A stretch of DNA of 52,826 bases from CAYXPG01 sp964564845 (GTDB lineage: Bacteria > Planctomycetota > Phycisphaerae > Sedimentisphaerales > Anaerobacaceae): NCBI GenBank assembly GCA_964564845.1, contig CAZMCN010000002.1, positions 1 to 52,826 on the forward strand, read 5' to 3'. A program made the position numbers and the translations under genes. Below are positions 33,736 to 41,139 of this stretch, piece after piece (the stretch's first letter is position 1; each line of letters opens with the position of its first letter). The notes below the pieces were generated by a model. That model was not told where the DNA came from and made no database searches. It saw only the letters and a list, made by a program, of their open reading frames with translations.

Positions 33736-34156
33736 TGCCGGCCTCCATATAAGCATCGTAATCGGCTAAAAACTCCTCTACTTCGCTTAGTAACTGCGTC
33801 AGGTCCTCCGGCGGCTCATCTATCCAAACAAAGTTGCACAGCGTCTCTCCCCTGCGTGTCTCATATTCGAACGGCGGATTAAGTGCCTCATCGGCTTCAA
33901 CGAGCTCGGCAATAAATCTGGGCTGGCGGGTATGTACTATATAACTGTGCAGTCCGCCTACATCATCCGCCCAGAGCCATTCCGATGGCGGTGGAATCTT
34001 GGTGTCAATTTTCCAGCCGGCCTCGACCGGCAGCAGGCCGGGGATTCGCATAACGAGCGCCTCGTCTCTGCCTTCGGGCAGTTGAAGCGATTCGGCGATT
34101 TGCCGCCATTTATCCGGCTGCTTAAAATCGGTTTTTTGAATTTTTACAATCAACAT
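33728..34156 (-). CDS. Acidic unknown protein, middle gene of the right-end cargo operon
   Basis: This 142-residue protein is acidic in its C-terminal half (EDLTQLLSEVEEFLADYDA) with no signal, membrane segment or known motif. It overlaps the upstream gene by seven bases and the XRE gene by eight, so the three are translationally coupled. Its transcription is opposite to the flanking tail operon, as expected of a cargo (moron) insertion. The context suggests an anti-defence function; there is no direct evidence. Confidence 0.65.
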   Translation of the reverse strand: MLIVKIQKTDFKQPDKWRQIAESLQLPEGRDEALVMRIPGLLPVEAGWKIDTKIPPPSEWLWADDVGGLHSYIVHTRQPRFIAELVEADEALNPPFEYETRRGETLCNFVWIDEPPEDLTQLLSEVEEFLADYDAYMEAGND

Positions 34157-34668
34157 TTTTGCACCCTTTCTTTAAAATGGCTGAAACTCTCATATGGTTC
34201 AAGCTCTCTGCCTTCGAATTCTTTCAATGATTCAAAGTCTTGTTGAGTAATTGCGATTTTTTTGGGGTAATAATCATCTGTTTTACAGTCGAGCGCTTCG
34301 AATTTAGCTACCGGCTGCCACCGCTTGCGGCCATCTCTGCCGATTTGCCGCTCAAATCCGGCAGAGAAAAAATAACGGGTTACAATCGGCTCTGCCCGCT
34401 CAGCCAGTACCTTATGGGCAAGCTCAGTTAAATTGGTGTCGGGATAAAAAAAGTAAGTTCTTCCCATAGTCGAGCCGCTGCCGCCTTTGTAAAACCCGCC
34501 GTGATGCCATTCGTCGGCAAAAGGTTTCAATTCTGCGGCAGTGATTTTTTCACCGCTCATTTTTCGCAGCTTTTTCGCCACTTCGCCTGCCGTAAGCAGC
34601 CCGTTGGCCGATGCCTCAGCGTGCCTTTCGCTAACATATTTGCCTATTTGTTCTATTGCAAGTGCCAT
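34150..34668 (-). CDS. Unknown protein, first gene of the right-end cargo operon
   Basis: The 172-residue product starts at 34668 after AAAGGAG. The N-terminal half has helices of a winged-helix kind (GLLTAGEVAKKLRKMSGEK, ITAAELKPFADEWHHGG) then a segment GSGSTMGRTYFFYPDTN. The C-terminal half is charged. No known family is recognised. It follows a strong promoter and operator-like repeat. Together with the acidic gene and the XRE regulator it forms a compact operon resembling an acr-aca locus. Confidence 0.65.
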   Translation of the reverse strand: MALAIEQIGKYVSERHAEASANGLLTAGEVAKKLRKMSGEKITAAELKPFADEWHHGGFYKGGSGSTMGRTYFFYPDTNLTELAHKVLAERAEPIVTRYFFSAGFERQIGRDGRKRWQPVAKFEALDCKTDDYYPKKIAITQQDFESLKEFEGRELEPYESFSHFKERVQKC

Positions 34669-34714
34669 TTTAACTACTCCTTTCAATTTCTCTTTTAACT
34701 TTTAACTTCTATTA

Positions 34715-34744
34715 TAATTATACAATTATAATTACACAAGTCAA
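34715..34744 (-). promoter_or_regulatory. Promoter with overlapping inverted-repeat operator
   Basis: On the minus strand TTGACT (34744-34739) and TATAAT (34722-34717) are spaced by 16 bases, close to consensus. A perfect inverted repeat, TAATTATA-ATTG-TATAATTA (34734-34715), includes the -10 hexamer, so a bound repressor would block RNA polymerase. The first start codon is at 34668. This is the arrangement expected of an operon repressed by its own terminal XRE gene. Confidence 0.75.
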
Positions 34745-34870
34745 GTAAATTATTTCAAAATAAGCGAAAACTTTTCAAAATCGCTGTTTTTACCTTAAAA
34801 ACAAGTTTTCTATGCTAAAAATTTTTCGTTAAAAATTACGCGGGTTATATTCCGGACAATAACTTCTACA

Positions 34871-35563
34871 ATGAGTGCAATTATTACAATCGGCTTTTAC
34901 GTATCAGCCGGCTACTTACCGGGCGATTATGCCGTTTTGTTCGGTAACGCCGGCTCCGGCGGAATGGCATTGGGCCTGCAACAAGCCGGACTCGATGTAG
35001 TGGCAGCTGTTGAAATCAACAAATCCTGCGTTGAGACATTGAAAGCGAATAAGGCAAAAGCGTTTCCGAAAATGGAAATAATCCAAGAGGATATCACAAC
35101 ATTGTCCAGCGACTACCTTTTGAAAAAGGTCGGCCTGGCTAAAGGCCAGCTTGATGTATTGAGCGGCGGTCCGCCCTGCCAGGGATTCACTTTCGCCAGT
35201 TCGAGGCGCTCAATAAAAGACCCTCGCTCAGGCATGGGGCCTGCGTGCGATGTAATACACCGATTCGGTCGCTTGAGGAGTCGTCAGAACACTGGGAAAC
35301 TGAACTTAAAAAATCAGAGAACAAATTTGGGTATAAAAATGAAAATGCCGTTTTTGCCGGTGCATATAATAAGAAGCCGCCGGCTCAAAAAGATTAAAGA
35401 TGAGGCATTCGCCGAAGGCAAGATTAGTAATAAGAAGCTTATCTGCGACCTGCTCGATACGAATAATCAGCTCACCGGCGATGTAAAGATGCTCTCCGGC
35501 GGCAAGACCCCTCATCTAAAACGCAGAAAAACCCGCAGAAAAACTCGCCTTAAAGCGAGCTGA
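34871..35563 (+). pseudogene. Decayed chimera: tail-gene start joined to a C5-cytosine methyltransferase fragment
   Basis: The 230-residue frame starts with 30 residues matching the tail protein at 33017 (SAIxTIxF, GYLPGDYAVLFG), then changes at a GSG position into a C5-DNA methyltransferase: motif I (GSGGMALGLQQAG), motif II (AVEINKSCVETLKAN) and motif IV with the catalytic Cys103 (SGGPPCQGFTFAS). The ordinary motif I start (DLFxGxGG) is replaced by tail-gene sequence. Motifs VI, VIII, IX and X are missing; after about 35225 the frame enters unrelated sequence (a CVRC-containing protein in another frame, 35239-35397, then a Lys-rich end). No ribosome binding site precedes the ATG. Mu carries its DNA-modification genes at this end; this looks like the remains of one. 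Confidence 0.7.
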
Positions 35564-35568
35564 AATAC

Positions 35569-35590
35569 CCGCCGTTTTTCGGCGGCTTTT
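35569..35590 (+). terminator. Intrinsic terminator at the right end of the chimera
   Basis: CCGCCG (35569-35574), loop TTTTT and CGGCGG (35580-35585) followed by CTTTT form a plausible intrinsic terminator on the plus strand. Another small hairpin (CTCGC/GCGAG) precedes it. No gene follows until the phage end. Confidence 0.65.
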
Positions 35591-35742
35591 GAGGGCCTGC
35601 CGGGGCGAATACCAACCCGCCCCGTTGTTGCAGGCTGGACATTTTATTGTCGCAACCCCGTATGGGGCGTAGCTGGTCTTTGAAAATTTCATCGAAAACC
35701 GGCCGAGAATTTTACGGCCAAAAATAAATTACTCCCAAAACG

Positions 35743-35782
35743 ATGTCCGTTCGGATGTCCGAATGTCCGGTTATGATGTCCG
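35743..35782 (+). repeat. Four ATGTCCG repeats
   Basis: ATGTCCG occurs at 35743-35749, 35755-35761, 35763-35769 and 35776-35782, and once more at 36024-36030. They lie in the non-coding right end between the chimera and the transposase sites. They may be protein-binding sites; no function is known. Confidence 0.7.
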
Positions 35783-35875
35783 CTCCGCCGGCTTATTTTG
35801 AATATTCGATTTCCGCCTGGGGCTGGTTTGGTGCTGTTTTGAACGGGTATTAAACATCTTCTAAGTTCTGTTTAA

Positions 35876-36059
35876 TTTGTGCCACCTTGGGCCAACGTCG
35901 GCGGCCTGGTGGCCTGTTTGTGCCACTTACGAAGGCTCTACTTGAAATCACCCACTCCCGTAATAATCCGCTCTATCTGCTTAAAAACCGCCTAATCCCG
36001 CACAATCCCGTCTAATCCCGCCCATGTCCGCCTTATGCCACTTCCCCTTAGTTTTTACA
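35876..36059 (-). promoter_or_regulatory. Prophage right terminus with three transposase-binding motifs
   Basis: Read from the outside inward (minus strand), AAGTGGCATAA occurs at 36043-36033, 16 bases from the end, exactly as at the left end. AAGTGGCACAA occurs at 35928-35918 and a variant with an extra G, AAGGTGGCACA, at 35888-35878. The terminal bases are TGTA. These are the probable right-end transposase sites (R1, R2, R3). Their orientation is inverted relative to the left end, as in Mu. Confidence 0.8.
35991..36030 (+). repeat. Ten-base tandem repeat (AATCCCG words)
   Basis: CCTAATCCCG, CACAATCCCG, TCTAATCCCG and CCCATGTCCG follow each other exactly every ten bases, just inside the innermost right-end site. 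Ten bases is close to one helical turn, so the words lie on one face of the DNA. This could be a phased protein-binding or bent region. Two related words (ACTCCCG, AATCCG) precede at about 35962-35977. Confidence 0.75.
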
Positions 36060-36064
36060 CTAGG
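36060..36064. repeat. Target-site duplication, right copy (CTAGG)
   Basis: It matches the left copy at 871-875. Outside it the host sequence GTACTTGAG continues. Confidence 0.9.
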
Positions 36065-36230
36065 TGTACTTGAGTACTATCAAAATTGGGCATGGCTTTC
36101 TTTTGAATCGGAAATGAAACAGTCAATTTATGATGAACTGGAAGCATGTTTTATAAGTGTGAAACATAAACCTATATGCCAAGAGATTGCAAGGGAAATT
36201 GAGACTTTAAAAGGTGGCAGTCATGAGTGA
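36060..36230 (+). pseudogene. HNH endonuclease-like gene, 3' part separated by the prophage
   Basis: The segment starts with the second copy of CTAGG (36060-36064) and continues the frame of the 403-875 gene: L-G-V-L-E-Y-Y-Q-N-W-A-W. It ends at TGA 36228-36230. It encodes the C-terminal 56 residues, mostly helical (SEMKQSIYDELEACFISVK). Upstream of it there is now phage DNA. The ATG of the next gene at 36223 overlaps this gene by eight bases, showing that the two were once one operon. Confidence 0.85.
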
Positions 36231-37125
36231 TAATAATTTATCAAAGGATACTATACAACGATTGGCATTCATTAAGTATCTGCTGAATGTTGCTGTAGGC
36301 CAGTCCCGTCAACCGGAACCTTTGGCAGCAGCAGCAATTCTGACATTCCATGATAGCATTGAGTTCTTTTTGCAATTGGCCTGTGAACATTTGAATGCCC
36401 CCACCAAAACAAATACTTCCTTCATGGAATATTGGGAAATATTGAAACCTAAAATCTCGGGGGATGGGCCGACACAAAAAGAGGCCATGAAACGGTTAAA
36501 CAAATCAAGGGTGAGCTTAAAACATCATGGCATACTTCCTACAAAACTGGACGTTGAAGCATATCGTGCAAGTGTAAGGAATTTCTTTGAGGATAATACG
36601 TCTTTGGTCTTTGGCGTTGAGCTTGAAAATATATCTATGGTTAATCTTGTTAGATACGAAGCGGTGAAGACAAGACTGGAACAGGCAAAAGTATTTAAGG
36701 AAGATAGTGAACTCGAAAAAGCTATGGTCGAAATCGCTATTGCTTTTAAACAGCTTGTCGATTGCTATGAAACTCCCAAGCAGCACAAGTATGGGAGTTC
36801 TCCGTTTTCCTTTAAAGGAGAGAGCGTGTTTATCGATACCGATTATATGGGAAGTCACTTTGAGGAGGTAGTTTGTTATGTAGACGATTCACTCGCATGC
36901 ATGCAAGATGCAATTAAGATTCTTAGCTTTGGTTTAGATTATAGAAAATATGCTAGATTTCAACTTTTGATTCCAGAGGTTTTCCAAAGGAGGGGTAATG
37001 AAGGGTATGGTCACAGAATCACGAGAGAAGGTGGAGCCTCTATTGAAGATTATAAATTTTGTCATAATTTTGTCATAGAAAGCGCTCTTCATCTCCAAGG
37101 CTTTGACTTTGATACAAAAAGCTAA
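36223..37125 (+). CDS. HEPN-like protein, partner of the HNH gene
   Basis: The start at 36223 overlaps the HNH stop (ATGAGTGA). The 300-residue protein has a helical N-terminus (IKYLLNVAVGQS, ILTFHDSIEFFLQLACEHL) and an R-x4-H motif, R96-VSLK-H101, the ribonuclease motif of many HEPN domains, in the context KRLNKSRVSLKHHG. HEPN RNases act in toxin-antitoxin and abortive-infection systems. The C-terminal half (FIDTDYMGSHFEEVV) has no recognised fold. Pairing with an HNH nuclease points to a defence module; the exact family is not recognised. With the prophage inserted, transcription now has to come from phage DNA or a local promoter. Confidence 0.6.
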   Translation: MSDNNLSKDTIQRLAFIKYLLNVAVGQSRQPEPLAAAAILTFHDSIEFFLQLACEHLNAPTKTNTSFMEYWEILKPKISGDGPTQKEAMKRLNKSRVSLKHHGILPTKLDVEAYRASVRNFFEDNTSLVFGVELENISMVNLVRYEAVKTRLEQAKVFKEDSELEKAMVEIAIAFKQLVDCYETPKQHKYGSSPFSFKGESVFIDTDYMGSHFEEVVCYVDDSLACMQDAIKILSFGLDYRKYARFQLLIPEVFQRRGNEGYGHRITREGGASIEDYKFCHNFVIESALHLQGFDFDTKS

Positions 37126-37389
37126 TCAATTCCTTGTGCCCTTTGTGGCTAATTTAACTTTTAATAATCAATCATCATTAAGCTATTGAATTAATCTATC
37201 CGCTGTTGCTCTCCGTTCGCGTTCCGTCTTCGCTAAAGCTACGCTGCGACAAGTTGGCTGCAATTATACGAATTTGTCGATTTGCGTCAAGGCAGAATTT
37301 CATTATTAGATTTTACAATATTTGCGGGTTTGGGTTTCGTATAGTCACAGAGGTCGCTGTGGGAAATTGGAAGCAGGCGGGATATGATT
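37126..37389. other. Intergenic space between HEPN-like gene and glgP
   Basis: The two genes converge here. I see no gene and no clear terminator. A GC-rich word (TTCGCTAAAGCTACGCTGCG) at about 37226-37246 is a small imperfect palindrome. Nothing else is recognised. Confidence 0.5.
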
Positions 37390-40017
37390 TTAGTTGTTTG
37401 TCGAGGGTGTTTTCGCGGCAGGCGCTTCCCACAGGATTAGTCCGAGTTCATAAGGGTTGGCCAAATCATCGTGCTTTGGGAGGATTCGGACGGCAAGACC
37501 CTGTCGTCCGGATGCTTTGCAGGGCATAAGAGCAGTAAACCAATGCTGCCTATCGCCATCTGCAGATTCTTTATAATCCATCCTAACGGTCAATCCATCC
37601 CTGATATTTCCCCAGGCATCGACGGGGCCGTGATAAAGCTGGACGGAGATACATTCCGGTTCAAGGCCGCCGAGCTTAACCAAAGCGTCGACTGTCAGTT
37701 CTGAGCCGACTTTAAGCTGAGGTTGTTTTGGGTCCAGTTGGCCATCGCCATTTCCATTGTTAAGATGAATCTGAACATCTTTAATTGCCAGCTCGGGCCA
37801 GGCCTTTCGCATATTGGATTTCCAGGCTGAGAGCTCTTTTGCCCTGCGCATAGCCTCGCCGGTCAAATATCGCCATCTGGCATCGGCTGGTTTGTAAGCC
37901 TTACTGGTATATTCGGCCACCATTCTGTGCGTGTTGAACTTTGGTGCAATCCATGCGAGAGAATTTTTTACTCTTTTTATCCAGGCCCTGGGCAGATTGT
38001 CGGCGGAACGGGTGTAAAACAAAGGAATAACCTCGTTTTCGAGTATGTTGTATATTGCCTGAGATTCGACCATATCCTGGTAGGCGGGGTCATCATAGTT
38101 TTCGCCCGAGCCGATGGCCCAACCTGCTTCAGGTTTGTAGCCTTCGCACCACCAGCCATCCAAAGTGCTGAAATTCAGAGCACCATTAACCGCTGCTTTC
38201 ATTCCGCTTGTGCCGCTTGCCTCCATCGGCCTTCTGGGATTATTGAGCCAAACGTCAACGCCGCTTACCAAATTTCGGGCCACATTAATATCATAGTCTT
38301 CGAGAAAAACTATTCGCCGTCTTACATTATACTGATTTGCAAAGTGAATAATCTGGCGAATAATCTCCTTGCCCTGGGCATCTCTTGGGTGAGCCTTGCC
38401 GGCAAAAATAATCTGTACAGGGCGGTCGGGGTTGTTGAGCAAATTTAAAAGGCGTTTTGGGTTCTTGAGCAGGAGGTTTCCCCTTTTATAAGTTGCAAAC
38501 CTTCTGGCAAAGCCGATTGTCAGGGCCTCAGGGTCAAGAACCTCATCAGCCCAGTTCAATTCGCTGTGGTAGGTGCCTCTTCGTTGAATCTGAGCTTTAA
38601 GTCTGTTTCGTGCGAATGCCACTAAATGTTCTTTGCAGCGTTGATGAATCCGCCAGAATTCTTCATCAGGAACCTGTTCGATATTATTCCAAATTGACCT
38701 ATTTACCGTTTCATCAGCCCAATCGGGGCCAAGGTACCTCTCATATAGTGAATTCATTTCGTCTGAAATCCAGCTTTTGATATGTACTCCGTTTGTAATC
38801 GATGTGATAGGGACTTCATTGACAGGCAGATTCGGCCAAAGGACGGACCACATTTTTTTTGAGACCTGGCCGTGTAGTTTACTGACCCCATTTGCACAAC
38901 TGCTGAGCCTTAAGGCAAGAATCGTCATCTTAAACGATTCATTATCATTTTCCGGACTAAGTCTTCCCAATGCGAGAAAGTCTTTTTTGCTTATTTGAAG
39001 TTCAGGAAAATAAGTGCCAAAATATTTTTCCATTAATGTCGGCGAAAACTCATCGAGGCCGGCACTTACGGGCGTATGAGTGGTAAAAACATTTCCCGAT
39101 TTCGTAGCTTCGAGTGCTTCGTCAAAAGTCATACCATTGTCGGTTTGCAACTTCCTGATTCTTTCGAGTGCCATAAAAGCGGCATGGCCTTCATTGATGT
39201 GACAAACAGTTGGTTCAATACCCATTGCATAAAGGGCCCGTAAGCCGCCGATACCGAGCATAATCTCCTGGCGTATTCTCATCTCGCGGTCGCCGCCATA
39301 AAGATTGGCGGTGATAGTGCGGTCCTGTGGAGAATTGGCGGGCAGATTGGTATCCAGCAGATAGAGTTTGACCCTGCCGACAGAAACGGACCATATTTGA
39401 GCATAAACGGGGCCTGATGGATATTGAACGCTGATAGTCAGGGGCTGGCCATCCTCGTTTCTGAGAAGCTCGACCGGCATATTGTAGAAATCATTCTCGA
39501 CATAGACTTCCTGCTGCCAGCCGTCAATGTTCAAATATTGACGGAAATAGCCCTTTTGATACAGGAGCCCAACGCCCACTAACGGTACTCCGAGGTCTGA
39601 GGCGCTTTTTAAGTGGTCACCTGCCAAGAGGCCTAAGCCGCCGGCATAAACAGGCAGGCATTCGTGGATTCCAAATTCGGCACAAAAATATGCAATAATC
39701 GGGCTGGCGGACTCTGAAGAAATCTTCTCAAACCATGTCGAGGCAGCCAGGTAAGATTTGAGTTTTTCAACAGCCCGGTGCAGTTCAGACAAAAAGCCCT
39801 GGTTTTCCGCTAATGCCACCAATTTTTCCTGCGAGACAGTGCCAAGGAGCCTGGCGGGATTATGGCCACAAGCGGCCCATAAACTGGCGTCGATTCTTTT
39901 AAAAAGGTCTTCAAACTCCAGGTTCCACGCCCAAAACATATTTTTGGCGATGAACTCCAGAGGCTTCAAAGAATCCGGCAGCGCCGGCAGAACCATAAAG
40001 CTGTGGACATTCGGCAT
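37390..40017 (-). CDS. glgP: Alpha-glucan (glycogen/maltodextrin) phosphorylase with DUF3417 N-terminus
   Basis: This 875-residue GT35 enzyme releases glucose-1-phosphate from glycogen or maltodextrin with pyridoxal phosphate. The N-terminal ~110 residues (PLEFIAKNMFWAWNLEFEDL) form the DUF3417 domain. The core has IAYFCAEFGIHECLPVYAGG, INEGHAAFMALER and the PLP-lysine motif EASGTSGMKAAVNGALNF followed by LDGWWCEGY. The C-terminus carries an extra beta domain (SVQLYHGPVDAWG) typical of the more-divergent bacterial phosphorylase type. Start at 40017 after AGAGG. It stands alone on the minus strand. Confidence 0.95.
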   Translation of the reverse strand: MPNVHSFMVLPALPDSLKPLEFIAKNMFWAWNLEFEDLFKRIDASLWAACGHNPARLLGTVSQEKLVALAENQGFLSELHRAVEKLKSYLAASTWFEKISSESASPIIAYFCAEFGIHECLPVYAGGLGLLAGDHLKSASDLGVPLVGVGLLYQKGYFRQYLNIDGWQQEVYVENDFYNMPVELLRNEDGQPLTISVQYPSGPVYAQIWSVSVGRVKLYLLDTNLPANSPQDRTITANLYGGDREMRIRQEIMLGIGGLRALYAMGIEPTVCHINEGHAAFMALERIRKLQTDNGMTFDEALEATKSGNVFTTHTPVSAGLDEFSPTLMEKYFGTYFPELQISKKDFLALGRLSPENDNESFKMTILALRLSSCANGVSKLHGQVSKKMWSVLWPNLPVNEVPITSITNGVHIKSWISDEMNSLYERYLGPDWADETVNRSIWNNIEQVPDEEFWRIHQRCKEHLVAFARNRLKAQIQRRGTYHSELNWADEVLDPEALTIGFARRFATYKRGNLLLKNPKRLLNLLNNPDRPVQIIFAGKAHPRDAQGKEIIRQIIHFANQYNVRRRIVFLEDYDINVARNLVSGVDVWLNNPRRPMEASGTSGMKAAVNGALNFSTLDGWWCEGYKPEAGWAIGSGENYDDPAYQDMVESQAIYNILENEVIPLFYTRSADNLPRAWIKRVKNSLAWIAPKFNTHRMVAEYTSKAYKPADARWRYLTGEAMRRAKELSAWKSNMRKAWPELAIKDVQIHLNNGNGDGQLDPKQPQLKVGSELTVDALVKLGGLEPECISVQLYHGPVDAWGNIRDGLTVRMDYKESADGDRQHWFTALMPCKASGRQGLAVRILPKHDDLANPYELGLILWEAPAAKTPSTNN

Positions 40018-40245
40018 TTTTGCCTCTTTGCAAGTTCTTCCGTAAGAGATATTAATAATTTAGGCCCAAAAAGAAGCTATTCCTTGTCAGCCTTTATTTA
40101 ATCGACAAATCAACGAACCGGCTTAAACCCAAAAAAAGCGGATGCCGAGTTTGTGAGATTTTGATAGTCCGATATTATCGGGCCTGTGCGCTGTTTTGAA
40201 AAATATTTTGTGGTATGTGAGCACAGCAAGTAATGACTGCGCAAG

Positions 40246-40410
40246 AAAAAGGCCTGCCGAAGCAGACCTTTTATTTCCTGCAGAACTTTCCTCCGCTGGT
40301 GCGGTAAGAAAGCATTTGAAGAAAACCCATTATTTCCAGGTGGGCAATCGTTGCTTGTGTCCGAAAGTCCTATCGGGTAGGCATTTCCGGCTCGCCAAGG
40401 TCTGATTTCC
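40246..40410 (-). ncRNA. Candidate 6S-like structured RNA with terminator
   Basis: On the minus strand this segment ends in a hairpin GGTCTGC-TTCG-GCAGGCC followed by TTTTT (40271-40246), a classic intrinsic terminator with a stable UUCG loop. The segment is closed by CAGACCTT (40404-40397) pairing with AAGGTCTG (40270-40263). Inside it AGGACTTTC (40371-40363) pairs with GAAAGTTCT (40290-40282), one wobble allowed. A rod-like RNA of about 160 bases with a 3' terminator resembles 6S RNA, but the assignment is unproven. It could also be a leader RNA upstream of glgP. Confidence 0.4.
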
Positions 40411-40590
40411 CTGATAAGGGTTTATCGGTTTTTTCAAATCAAACAATCTTTACCAACACCGCAGGGGTCATCCTGCAATATTCTTTATAACAAATCCCGA
40501 GGCAAAAGTCAATGAAAATACCTGTAGAACAAGATTTCTAACCAGCAACCTTCCCAGCAATCTTCAACTGGGCCTCTATATATCGATTTT

Positions 40591-40610
40591 CGGCCTTTGG
40601 GCCGCTTTTT
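40591..40610 (+). terminator. Terminator-like hairpin
   Basis: CGGCC-TTTG-GGCCG followed by CTTTTT could terminate a plus-strand transcript, but no plus-strand gene precedes it in this region. It may belong to an unseen short transcript. Confidence 0.4.
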
Positions 40611-40779
40611 CTAAAGTAAATTTTCAGGATTAAGGGCGGTTTGGGTGCTTTTGCCGATAACAGGTAGAATTTGTGTACAGGGCTGAAATTGCATTTTGAG
40701 CAGACTTATTGCAGTGACCTTGTGAAATACGTAAGGCTAAACCAGTCCACTTGGATTTGGTTAATTATTGCGTAGAACT

Positions 40780-41139
40780 TTAATCAGTTTCTTCTATTCT
40801 CTCGACCAAACTACTGCATCCAATTCCATATTTGTCCGGTCCTCTTTTAACAAGGAAAAAAATTACAGTCTGCTCACTTTCTATGTTGCCTATAAATCTT
40901 TCCCTTTTGGCATCTTCAAAAAATTCTCTTTCCACATCTCCATCGAAACAATATGTTTTATCCAATAACGAAGAAGGATATTCTTTTATAAGTTCTCTGA
41001 GTCTTTGCCTTGAAATATGAATTCCTCCCGTCAATTGACGGATTTGGCCATCTGCATCCTGTTTTATCCAGAATTCTTTCCCTCTTTCAGTTTTCTGAAT
41101 ATAAACACCACCTTTTTTTGTAAAATATTTTTTTTCCAT
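40780..41139 (-). CDS. Unknown small protein
   Basis: This 119-residue protein is not recognised. It is charged (MEKKYFTKKGGVYIQKTERG), with a beta-rich start and helical end (EFFEDAKRERFIGNIES). It has no signal or membrane segment. It lies on the minus strand between the glgP upstream region and the transporter promoter; no ribosome binding site is obvious. AT-rich relative to the flanks, which could reflect acquired origin. Confidence 0.5.
   Translation of the reverse strand: MEKKYFTKKGGVYIQKTERGKEFWIKQDADGQIRQLTGGIHISRQRLRELIKEYPSSLLDKTYCFDGDVEREFFEDAKRERFIGNIESEQTVIFFLVKRGPDKYGIGCSSLVERIEETD

Larger units (their letters stand above)
876..36059. mobile_element. Mu-like transposable prophage, 35,184 bp
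   Basis: The boundaries rest on four independent signs. There is a 5-bp duplication (CTAGG) on both sides. The termini are TGTA and TACA. Inverted AAGTGGCATAA motifs lie exactly 16 bp inside each end. Removing the element fuses two host fragments in frame. Inside are a DDE transposase with MuA-like spacing, a MuB-like ATPase, GemA, Gam, Mu gp27/gp28-like terminase genes, and a full head and tail set. The element is organised as two divergent arms from about 14.5 kb, unlike Mu, whose transposition genes start near its left end. It probably forms siphovirus-like particles because tape-measure and tube genes are seen but no sheath gene. The main morphogenesis genes look intact; only the right-end methyltransferase chimera is clearly decayed. 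Confidence 0.95.
40018..40779. other. Non-coding region upstream of glgP
   Basis: This 760-base region holds no gene I can support. It has a perfect 13-base palindrome (CCGATATTATCGG, 40169-40181) about 155 bases before the glgP start that could be an operator, the candidate structured RNA at 40246-40410 and a terminator-like hairpin at 40591-40610. Confidence 0.6.

Noticed and set aside
876..36059. Diversity-generating retroelement or invertible fibre segment
   Set aside because: No reverse transcriptase, template-variable repeat pair or recombinase was seen near the fibre-type genes.
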